From: Candidatus Dormiibacterota bacterium
GTDB lineage: Bacteria > Chloroflexota > Dormibacteria > Aeolococcales > Bog-877
Direction of reading: 5' to 3'
Assembly: GCA_027313505.1 (NCBI GenBank)
Contig: DAHVDN010000006.1
Location: forward strand, 24,913 to 88,912
DNA: 64,000 nt
Shown: positions 53,276-60,512 of the stretch, piece by piece
Layout of the letters: each line of letters starts with the position of its first letter
Position numbering within the stretch: position 1 is the stretch's first letter
Program-made: the position numbers and the translations under genes
The notes under the pieces: model-generated
Seen by the model: the letters and a program-made list of their open reading frames with translations, nothing else
Told to the model about the DNA's origin: nothing
The model's database searches: none

Positions 53276-53739
53276 AAGCGAGCAACGGCCGCCGCCGGCT
53301 GCGCCAACTGGAACTGGGGGCGACCATGGTGGAGTTCGCCCTAGTGGCGCCACTCTTCTTCGCCCTCCTGATAGGGATCTTCAGCGCCACAACCTATGTA
53401 TTCGAGGTCCAGGTGGCCAACGATTCAGCCCAGGCGGCAGCGAGGTGGGGAGTGGCGTCGGCGAACTTCGCTGGAGCCACCCCCGCGCCACAATGCTCCG
53501 GCGGATCACCCCCAGCCGGAATGGTGAGCGCGGCCCAGGCAGCCGCCGGTCCTCTCGCCAGCTCCATCACCGCAGCCACCATGACCGTCTCCGCGGCCAC
53601 CCCATCGGCGGCTTCGGGGCTGAACACCAGCACAGATGGCTGCCAGGTCGAGGTGACAGTTCCATACGTCAGCTTTGGGGGCTTCTTCGACCTCGGGCCC
53701 ACCCACATCACCGCCACCGCGGTCGACTACGTCACTTGA
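53272..53739 (+). CDS. Second TadE-like pseudopilin
   Basis: The TTG at 53272 overlaps the previous stop and gives 155 residues with LRQLELGATMVEFALVAPLF, FALLIGIFSATTYVFEVQVA and NDSAQAAARWGVASA, again the TadE core. An ATG at 53326 is a less likely start because it would cut the basic N-terminus. Two Cys residues in the outer part (APQCSGGS and DGCQVEV) may pair. It closes the three-gene Tad-like set. Confidence 0.75.
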   Translation: MKASNGRRRLRQLELGATMVEFALVAPLFFALLIGIFSATTYVFEVQVANDSAQAAARWGVASANFAGATPAPQCSGGSPPAGMVSAAQAAAGPLASSITAATMTVSAATPSAASGLNTSTDGCQVEVTVPYVSFGGFFDLGPTHITATAVDYVT

Positions 53740-53834
53740 GCGCTTCCACGCGGTGGGTTTTGTAACCGGTTCAGCACCGTCAACGGGCATTGGAGCCAGC
53801 TCACAATTGACGTGAGTCGTGCAAACTGAGGGGC

Positions 53835-54443
53835 GTGCCGAGGGACCAATACCGACCCGGGTCTGACGTCGACTTCGAACGCCTTTACAGGGACTGCCGC
53901 GGACGGCTGCTCCAGACCGTGACCGCTGTGGTCCGCGACCCCACAGAGGCGGAGGACTGTGTCCAGGAGACCTTTGAGCGGGCCTACGCTGCTTGGCCGA
54001 AGTTTCGGCCAGAGGCTCCAGCTGCCGCCTGGCTGCACCGGATCGCGATCAACGTGGCGATCTCACACCGCCGCCGGCAGAGTCTCCGGCAGGTTGGAGA
54101 GACTGTGCGGCGCCTTGGCAGACCCTCGCCCGCTCCCGACGCCGCCAGCTCGACCGACACCCTCGACCTGGTCGAGGTGCTGCGCCGGATCCCACCACGC
54201 CAGGCGGTCGTGATCGTGCTGCGGCACCTTCATGGCTACAGCAACAGAGAGATAGCGACGGCACTTGGCGTCCCCGAGCGGACGGTGGCCTCGCGGCTTG
54301 CGGCCGCAAAGCGTCGGCTGGTTGCCGACCTTGCTGCCTACCACCTGGAAGGACAAGAGGAAGGACAAGAGGAGTTGGTCCCGATCGTTTCTTCGGAGGC
54401 GCAGGTGCACCAACACCCGATGCGAGGTGCCCCCGATGTCTGA
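53835..54443 (+). CDS. ECF-type RNA polymerase sigma factor
   Basis: The 202-residue protein has region 2 (DFERLYRDCRGRLLQTVTAVVRDPTEAEDCVQETFERAYAAWPKF, then AAAWLHRIAINVAISHRRR) and region 4 (VEVLRRIPPRQAVVIVLRHLHGYSNREIATALGVPERTVASRLAAAKRRL). A short acidic tail with EGQEEGQEE follows. It starts at a GTG with GAGGGG just upstream. It overlaps the next gene, a single-span membrane protein, by eight bases, the usual sigma/anti-sigma layout. It probably controls an envelope response linked to the Tad-like genes, which is inference. Confidence 0.88.
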   Translation: MPRDQYRPGSDVDFERLYRDCRGRLLQTVTAVVRDPTEAEDCVQETFERAYAAWPKFRPEAPAAAWLHRIAINVAISHRRRQSLRQVGETVRRLGRPSPAPDAASSTDTLDLVEVLRRIPPRQAVVIVLRHLHGYSNREIATALGVPERTVASRLAAAKRRLVADLAAYHLEGQEEGQEELVPIVSSEAQVHQHPMRGAPDV

Positions 54444-55020
54444 TCAATTCGACAGGTGGCTGGACGCTGAGCTGGTGACGAGCCTGTCTCAGACAGGGGC
54501 CGAGCCCGGGCCAACCGAGCCCACCTACAAGAGACTTCAGCGCCGAGCAGCGGCCGGTTCGGCGGCCCGACGGCGCATCTGGCACCGTCCCGTCACCCGC
54601 TTAGGGGTGGTCGTCATGGTGTCGGGCGCCCTGCTTGCCGGAGGGACCGCGGCGGCGGCCGTTCACGTGCTCGGACCAGCTCTCGGAAACCAATCGAGTT
54701 CGGGGCTGATCACACCCCGAGGGACATGCCAATCGCCCACCGTTTCGCCCACCGCCGGCCCCAGCAGTGAGGCCACGGCGGGATGCCAGAGCCCAGGGGC
54801 CAAGGGTGGGGTGGGGCGGGGCAGCCCTCATAAGACCCCCGGCTCACACCGCGCGTCCCCGTCCTCCTCGTCGAGTAAGACACACCCCACAGGAAGCCCG
54901 ACCCATCCAGGCCGCGCCGAGCATTCCCCCCACCCCGCTCACCCGACGCATCCGCCGACGCCCACCCACTCTGGCGGCAACGGCAACGCAGGGTCTGCAG
55001 GCCATTCCGGGAAGGGGTGA
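54436..55020 (+). CDS. Single-span membrane protein, putative anti-sigma factor
   Basis: The ATG at 54436 lies inside the end of the ECF sigma gene. The 194-residue product starts MSDQFDRWLDAELVTSLSQ, has a basic region and one membrane span at about 55-80 (VTRLGVVVMVSGALLAGGTA), and a long Ser/Pro/His/Gly-rich outer tail with many THP, SPH and HPT units. There is no zinc-finger motif. Its coupling to the sigma gene and topology suggest an anti-sigma factor with an exposed sensing tail. No known family was recognised. Confidence 0.6.
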   Translation: MSDQFDRWLDAELVTSLSQTGAEPGPTEPTYKRLQRRAAAGSAARRRIWHRPVTRLGVVVMVSGALLAGGTAAAAVHVLGPALGNQSSSGLITPRGTCQSPTVSPTAGPSSEATAGCQSPGAKGGVGRGSPHKTPGSHRASPSSSSSKTHPTGSPTHPGRAEHSPHPAHPTHPPTPTHSGGNGNAGSAGHSGKG

Positions 55021-55171
55021 GGGGTTTGAAGCGGTCGCTGTGCGTCTCCCTCCGGCTAGGGCGCTCTCCCTTTCCCTGGCGCGCTAACTCTCTGGAGGCG
55101 CCCGAATGGATCGGGGTCCCGCCTGTGTCAGTGGGTGGACACCTCTAACAAATTGAGCCCCTGCCGGGTGA

Positions 55172-55200
55172 TTGGCGTTACTCTGGCGTTTCCCTATACG
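55172..55200 (+). promoter_or_regulatory. Possible promoter of the AAA+ ATPase gene
   Basis: TTGGCG (55172-55177) and TATACG (55195-55200) are 17 bases apart, about 70 bases before the ATPase ATG. Each hexamer matches the housekeeping consensus at four of six positions, so this is tentative. Confidence 0.3.
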
Positions 55201-55269
55201 GCGCTATCGTGATCGCGCTGAAACGGCGCCAAACTTCAGACCGGCTACCGTAGTGGTCACAGGACACCT

Positions 55270-56670
55270 ATGAACCCTCAACCATCCGGACGAATCACCC
55301 AGTTCCCCGGCGAGCACCCGCGCGGTCGGTGGAGCACCGGCCGGTCCAAGGTGGTTCCTGGCTTCTGCCCGCCACAGCCGACTTCGCTGGACGAGCTGGG
55401 ACTTCCGTTCTCCTTTGTCTGCGAGCTGATCCTCAAGATCATGTACTTCAACGGCAACATCCTGGGCCGTGATGTCGCGGCCCGGGCCTGCTTCCCTTGG
55501 AGCGTAGCCGCCGAGGCCCTCAATTTCCTGGCATCTGAGGGCTACTGCGCCACCACAGGGATACGCGGCTCCCACGGTGCGGGCGCGGACTTCGCCGAGA
55601 GCCTTCAGTACCTGGTGACCAACGCTGGTCGGGAGCGAGCACGGGAGATCTTGGAACTCAACCAGTACTCAGGGCCCGCGCCGGTACACCTTGACGACTA
55701 TCTGGACAGCGCCCGGGCTCTGTCTGACGAGTCTCCGACAATCTCAGCGGAGGACCTAAAGCAGGCGCTGAACCATCTCGTGGTGCCGGCGCATCTGATA
55801 GAGGTGGTCGGAACCGCGCTCACAGGGCGCCAGGCCCTCTTCCTCTACGGTCCCCCCGGAAATGGGAAGAGTTCCATCGCCGATGCCTGCGCCACGGTGC
55901 TCGGCGATCCCATCTTCATCCCTCACGCGCTCTACGTTCATGGTGAGGTGATCCGGCTCTTCGACCCGGTGCACCACCGCCTGGTATCTGGCCCCCCAAT
56001 AGCGCATGACCGACGTTGGGTTCTGGTCTATCGACCCGTGGTTCATGCGGGAGGTGAGTTGAAGGGAAACGAGCTGGAGCTCGCCTTCGATCGAAGCCTG
56101 GGCTTCTACGAGGCTCCGCTCCAGCTCAAGGCGAACGGCGGGATCTTCCACGTCGACGACTTTGGCCGACAGATGATTCCGCCTCGGCAAATCCTCAACC
56201 GCCTGATCGTGCCGCTGGAGTCTGGACTCGACTACCTCAATGTGGCCAGAGCTGGAACAACGGTGAGTGTTCCCTATGCCACCGTCCTTCTGCTCTCGAC
56301 CAATCTCGATCCGGGCGAGTTGGTGGATGAGGCGTTTCTGCGTCGGGTTCGCTACAAGGCACTGGTCCCCGACCCAACCTTGGACGAATTCAAAACCATC
56401 TTCGAGCGAGTCTGCCAATCACGGGCGGTGCACTACAGCGACACCGCCGTCGAGTACTTGCTCAAAATGCACTATGAGCCGGTGGGCCGCCCTCTGAGAG
56501 GGTGCCACCCCAGAGACATCGTCGAGCAGATGGTGGCGACGGCCCGCTACCTGGGCGCCCGTCCCGAGCTCAGCCAGGAGATGATTGACAAGGTGGCCAA
56601 GGCCTATTTCTCGGATATCAGGCCGTCTTCAAGTCAGCACCTCGGGGGTAACGCGCGCACCCTCAGCTGA
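55270..56670 (+). CDS. AAA+ ATPase of unknown role
   Basis: The 466-residue protein carries an N-terminal domain of about 180 residues with a helical, winged-helix-like part (LPFSFVCELILKIMYFNGNIL, then AAEALNFLASEGYCATTGIRG) followed by an AAA+ core: Walker A GPPGNGKSS at 194-202, Walker B-like FHVDDFGR at 293-300, a sensor segment LLLSTNLDP, and an arginine-rich FLRRVRYK region. This is a MoxR/RuvB-like arrangement, not the TadA secretion ATPase (no typical GSPE motifs). It stands behind a possible own promoter, 249 bases after the membrane protein gene. Its link to the Tad-like set is by position only. Confidence 0.75.
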   Translation: MNPQPSGRITQFPGEHPRGRWSTGRSKVVPGFCPPQPTSLDELGLPFSFVCELILKIMYFNGNILGRDVAARACFPWSVAAEALNFLASEGYCATTGIRGSHGAGADFAESLQYLVTNAGRERAREILELNQYSGPAPVHLDDYLDSARALSDESPTISAEDLKQALNHLVVPAHLIEVVGTALTGRQALFLYGPPGNGKSSIADACATVLGDPIFIPHALYVHGEVIRLFDPVHHRLVSGPPIAHDRRWVLVYRPVVHAGGELKGNELELAFDRSLGFYEAPLQLKANGGIFHVDDFGRQMIPPRQILNRLIVPLESGLDYLNVARAGTTVSVPYATVLLLSTNLDPGELVDEAFLRRVRYKALVPDPTLDEFKTIFERVCQSRAVHYSDTAVEYLLKMHYEPVGRPLRGCHPRDIVEQMVATARYLGARPELSQEMIDKVAKAYFSDIRPSSSQHLGGNARTLS

Positions 56671-58061
56671 AGTCGCCGGCCGGAGCTCTAACCTCGGGAA
56701 GAGCTGTAGCCACCATCTCCGGCCTTGGATCAGTCGCCTTCTGTACCTGTCCGTGACCAAAGATGCGAAAGCTGCCTCGGACCACCACGACCTCAAACAC
56801 CCCGCATGTGGAAGCTCGACCAGCTCGTTGGTTGCTCTCAGCTTGGCCTGCCGACGAGACCCCTTACGGGCTGACGCGCTCCACCCACCGGCCAGGCCCA
56901 GAGCGACCATCGTTGTAATCGACCGTGCTGCGGAGTAAATTGCAAGGGTCGTGGCGAGACGATCTCGGATGCCAGACACCCTGGGGCACCCAGAAGTGGG
57001 CCCGGCGGAGTCACGACAACTCCGAGCCTCCCTCCGACTTCAATGAGTTGTGTGGGGTCGAATACCCTTCGCCGCGGGAGCAACGGCGGCTGCGTCAGCT
57101 CTCGTCTCCGGCTCGGGGGCAGTTGTTGCGGTTCCGGCTTTCGCATCGGCTGGCATCGCGTGCCTGGGTTTCGACCACCTGCACCAGCTTCGGAGAAGTC
57201 GGGTGGCCGGACTCAGGGCGGTGCGCGGCCACGTGTGTCAAAGCCCAACACTCCAATGCGCCGTCCCATCGGCCGGCGTGAGCGCAATAGTGGTGGCGTC
57301 GGTCCGCGGTGTTCCAGACTGGGCGCTGGCAGTGGTAGTGGTCGGGGCTGCGGCCTTACCCTGGGTGGCTCGGGAAGCCGTGATGGCAGCGGCGTCCAGC
57401 TCCCCAGCCATCTCCCATCTCGTCACCAGATGGGAGGAGCGTGCCATCCATGCGCAGCGCAGGAGTCTGGAAGTTACCGAGGGCCGCTGGCGTGACACCA
57501 GGTGGTGATCGACCACTGGCGCCACCGGCCTTCTTGGAATGGATGAGATGGCGCCCGGATCGGCGACGGTCTCTGCCTGGGCCCGCAGGGAACCAAACAC
57601 CGCAGGTCAGGGCGCCGGCGGGCGGTTACCGCGAGCCTCTTGAATTCGGTCCACCACCTGTTCGACTCCATGAGCCGGTCGGGCGAGCTGACCAGGCAGA
57701 TTAAGCTTCGGTGAGCCAAAGTCGGCGCCTGCGACCATGCCTCACGACGGGGCGAGCGCCGTTCGACCGAAAAGATGCCTGACCGGAGCCCGGGCAAAGC
57801 ATTGACCCAAGAGGTTCTCGCCGGAGATAGCTCTGCGCCCCCTACACAGTCCTAAGCCGGAATCGGACAGCGACTCTGCTGCCAGTGGCCATCTTCGCCA
57901 ATTGAGCCCAATCACGGGGTTCTGTTGCTTGCTCGCGACTTCCTGACATCGGCTGAGACCTGCCGCGGCCGGCGGCCCGGTCCCGCGGAGCTCTGGAGCA
58001 GTCAGCAGCTCTCGGATCATGGAGGCTCGGCAGGCATCCCTGTCTTGATCCGTTGGCTGAG
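56671..58061. other. Loosely coding region, probably decayed
   Basis: Between the AAA+ ATPase and the exonuclease I see no recognisable gene. Apart from the weak frame at 57050-57508, a pair of adjoining short frames at about 57540-57717 (MDEMAPGSATVSAWARREPN, then in another frame AVTASLLNSVHHLFDSMSRS and a stop) looks like a small broken coding sequence. No repeat, RNA gene or terminator stood out. Confidence 0.4.
57050..57508 (+). CDS. Hypothetical membrane-associated protein, weak
   Basis: A GTG start (a stop lies just upstream) opens 152 residues with two hydrophobic Ala/Val-rich stretches (AAGATAAASALVSGSGAVVA and WALAVVVVGAAALPWVA) and a charged end EERAIHAQRRSLEVTEGRW. There is no clear Shine-Dalgarno and no recognised family. 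It could be a small membrane protein or a relic. Confidence 0.3.
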   Translation: MWGRIPFAAGATAAASALVSGSGAVVAVPAFASAGIACLGFDHLHQLRRSRVAGLRAVRGHVCQSPTLQCAVPSAGVSAIVVASVRGVPDWALAVVVVGAAALPWVAREAVMAAASSSPAISHLVTRWEERAIHAQRRSLEVTEGRWRDTRW

Positions 58062-58811
58062 CTAGGGCGCCGACCTCAGCGGCCACGCCCCATCGTCGTC
58101 CCGCGGAACCAGACCCTGTCGGCGCAGGTAGGCGGCGAAGTCGGCGGCCTGGGAAAGCGCTGCCCGGACCTGCAACTCATGCACGGAAGTTGCGGTCAGT
58201 GCGGCCAGGTCGGGATATCTGACAGCCAGTGCGCGAGCCACTCCCAAAGCCGCCAGCGCGTCGCTACGCGCATTGTGGGCCACCCCAAGCTCCACCTGGT
58301 AGACCCGAGAAGCGTCGACTAGAGTGCGCCTGCCAGGACGATAGCGGTCCACATGCCGATCCAGAATCAGCGGGTCCACAATCGGCCCTACCGGACCGCC
58401 GAGCCGCGCCTCCAGCGAGCGGACGCCATGCCGGCGGCACTCCCGGTCCAGCAGGGTGAAGTCAAATCTGGCGTTGTAGGTAACCACTGCGGCCCCGGCC
58501 GCCATTGCTGTGGCCAGCGTATCGACAATCTCCGCGACACCCTCCCCGGCTGGGCGTCCATTCTCACGTGCTTCCTCTGATGTGATGCCGTGAATGGCGG
58601 TTGCCTCGGGGGGGATCGGGAGGCCAGGATCCAGCAACCAGCTCCTCTCACCCTCCCCCCCATTCCCGAGGTAGGCGCTCACGATTCGCTCTTTGTCCAC
58701 GTCCAAACCGGTGGTCTCGGTGTCGAATGCGAGTAGCGGCCCCGCCGCCCAGCCCGTCACGCCGCCCACACTCTTGGGTGGGGCCGGTAAAAGCCTCCCG
58801 CCGGTCGCCAA
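58062..58811 (-). CDS. DnaQ-like 3'-5' exonuclease (DEDDh)
   Basis: The 249-residue protein shows Exo I LLAFDTETTGLDVDKERIV, Exo II VVTYNARFDFTLLDRECRR and Exo III VAHNARSDALAALGVARAL, with the DEDDh catalytic residues (Asp and Glu, Asp, His and Asp). HGITSEEA, typical of polymerase III epsilon-like enzymes, is also present. It probably trims DNA or RNA 3' ends in repair or turnover. The TTG start at 58811 is uncertain; a GTG 17 codons later also fits. The family is known as a 3'-5' exonuclease in Actinobacteria, where it is often free-standing as here. Confidence 0.85.
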   Translation of the reverse strand: MATGGRLLPAPPKSVGGVTGWAAGPLLAFDTETTGLDVDKERIVSAYLGNGGEGERSWLLDPGLPIPPEATAIHGITSEEARENGRPAGEGVAEIVDTLATAMAAGAAVVTYNARFDFTLLDRECRRHGVRSLEARLGGPVGPIVDPLILDRHVDRYRPGRRTLVDASRVYQVELGVAHNARSDALAALGVARALAVRYPDLAALTATSVHELQVRAALSQAADFAAYLRRQGLVPRDDDGAWPLRSAP

Positions 58812-58827
58812 CTTCGCAATCTATGGA

Positions 58828-59221
58828 TTGGTCCACCTCCGAATCGAACGACCAGACGGTACCACCATCCAGCTGCGGGCGACAGTCAGTGCGCAGTGCT
58901 GGTTGACAGCTGCCTGGGATCTGGCTCTAGAGGCACTCTGCGGCGCCGGTGGTGGGGGCCGCCGCCAAATGCCTAGGTCTGCCAGCGGAGGGGAGGTCCA
59001 TCGCCACCCAAGACGATGCGCTGCTCGTGGTTCAACTTCTGCGGTGGTGGAGCGAGGTCGGCGCCGAAGAAGCTGCCCAGACCATATCCGCCGCCAACTT
59101 CGACATCGAGATGGCGTCGGCCGATGACCCGCCGCCCGCCAAGCTCCCAACCTTCGGGGAGGCGGTAGCCACCTTGGTAAAAAACGGCCTACTGAACGAG
59201 GCTCTGTCACACAACATTTGA
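58828..59221 (+). pseudogene. Unknown gene with a frameshift in a G-rich run
   Basis: Two frames join into one protein-like reading. The first gives LVHLRIERPDGTTIQLRATV, SAQCWLTAAWDLALEALCGAG up to about 58950. The second, from a GTG at 58949, gives GAAAKCLGLPAEGRSIATQD, then LLVVQLLRWWSEVGAEEAAQ and ends NGLLNEALSHNI at 59221. The join lies in GGTGGTGGGGGCC, a likely slip site. A TAG blocks the second frame just upstream at 58928. No family was recognised. It may be a true frameshift, a sequencing error or two short genes. Confidence 0.4.
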
Positions 59222-59823
59222 AACTTGGTTGCCCTGTGGGCACGGCTGAGTTCAACAGCCCGCGAAAGCGGGAGCGCTTGGGCGAGCCCCGACTCTACGA
59301 GAACCTCGAGGCCATTGCGGGTGCCTCGCCCACTTCCGCCTACGAGCCCGCTCGTAAGGGAAGGGAAGGCATGGCTAGCTGACGGAAGGCGCGGCCCGAC
59401 TTTTTTCCATGGCGGTAGCCGATTGACTGGCGCGGGCGAGCGCAATCGCTGAGATCAACGGAACCCGGGGCGCGGATTGAACCCGCGACCTCTTCCTTAC
59501 CAACTGTCACGGCCCGTGCGCTGTGCGGCTGAGATCAGGCCACGGTCAAGAGGTTGGCCAGTCAGGTGCTTTTCGCGGCCGCTGGGCCGGCGCTGATGAA
59601 CTTTCACCACCTGATCCACGCCTTCCCGTCCCGGTACTGCCCAGAGCGCGGTCGACTTGGGCACGGTCTCGGACCTTCTGGACCACTCCAACGTAATCCT
59701 CAGTCTCTCCACCGATGCCGGGGTCGCGCACCCCCTCAAGCTCCGGGCGAGTGACCAACCAGCCCGTCCGCCACTCCGTTAGCATTGACCCTCTGACAGC
59801 GGACCGACGCGGGGGTTGAATCG
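59222..59823. other. Gene-poor stretch with tRNA-like repeat copy A
   Basis: Apart from the repeat at 59448-59537 I see no supported gene here. Short frames on both strands lack start signals and family motifs. Confidence 0.4.
59448..59537 (-). repeat. tRNA-Thr-like repeat, copy A
   Basis: Read on the minus strand the unit contains TTGGTAA (a Thr GGT anticodon loop), GGAAG, AGGTC and a perfect 5-base-pair T arm with loop GTTCAAT, i.e. the 3' half of a tRNA. The 5' half does not pair. The unit is bounded by two GCTGAGATCA direct repeats whose starts are exactly 80 bases apart (59448 and 59528). Copies B and C are related. Confidence 0.6.
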
Positions 59824-60114
59824 ATGGCGGGCTACGTGCTGGCCGACGTGGAGTGGACCGACGAGGCGGGGCGGCAACGTTATCGGGAGCTGCTGTCGCC
59901 GACCCTGGCCAGGTACGGTGGAGAGTTCATCGTAGCCACGACTCAGGTGGACGTCGAGGAGGGTGACTGGCAGCACGCCGGCATCCTCGTGATGATTCGG
60001 TTCCCGACCGTCGACGGAGCCCGGGCCTGGTACGCATCGGAGGAATATCAGCCCGCGCGACGGGTCCGCCGGGAATCGTCGCGCTCCCGCTTGATGATCT
60101 TCGAGGGCGATTGA
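59824..60114 (+). CDS. DUF1330-family small protein
   Basis: The 96-residue protein shows the ferredoxin-like DUF1330 pattern: AGYVLADVEWTDEAGRQRYRELL, EFIVATTQVDVEEGDW, VMIRFPTVDGARAWYASEEYQPARRVR and SRLMIFEGD. The biochemical role of this family is not known; members are cytoplasmic dimers. It has an ATG start and lies alone among relic sequences. Confidence 0.82.
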   Translation: MAGYVLADVEWTDEAGRQRYRELLSPTLARYGGEFIVATTQVDVEEGDWQHAGILVMIRFPTVDGARAWYASEEYQPARRVRRESSRSRLMIFEGD

Positions 60115-60512
60115 GCGTCCCCCGGTAGCGAAACCGTCCCACGAAATCGCGGCCTAGCCGGGTGCAACCGGAGTTGGTTACCGCCGCCCTGAGATCAGCG
60201 GAACCCGGGCTGGGGATTGGACCCGCGACCTCTTCATCACCAGCTATTACGGCCCTTGCGCGGCGCTGCTGAGATCAGTGACGCCACCCTGACCTGTTCA
60301 CCTATGTGGTCGTCGAGAGGCCGGTCTCGGCTCCGATTTCACCGGCTTGCCGGATATGCCTTCTCCCGCTGAGCGGGTCCAGCACTCTGACGTCCAGTAC
60401 CTCAAACCGAATGCCAGCACCAGTGAAAAAGCGGGACCGCTATCCTCGCTGCCAGGCGATTTCAACCGGAGCGGCTGACGGGCCGGTCCCAAAGGAAATC
60501 ATTTGGGACGAA
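60115..60512. other. Intergenic stretch with tRNA-like repeat copy B
   Basis: No gene is supported here. Copy B of the tRNA-like repeat lies at 60189-60278, and CCTATGTGGTCGTCGAGAGG just after it is shared, in altered form, with the sequence after copy C. Confidence 0.4.
60189..60278 (-). repeat. tRNA-Thr-like repeat, copy B
   Basis: On the minus strand it reads CTGGTGA at the anticodon-loop position, then GAAGAGGTCGCGGGTCCAAT, and a weakened T stem. It is bounded by CTGAGATCAG direct repeats starting at 60189 and 60269, again 80 bases apart as in copy A. Confidence 0.55.

Noticed and set aside
56629-56979. Minus-strand 116-residue frame after the AAA+ ATPase
   Set aside because: It overlaps the ATPase end, has no ribosome-binding site and no recognisable motif.
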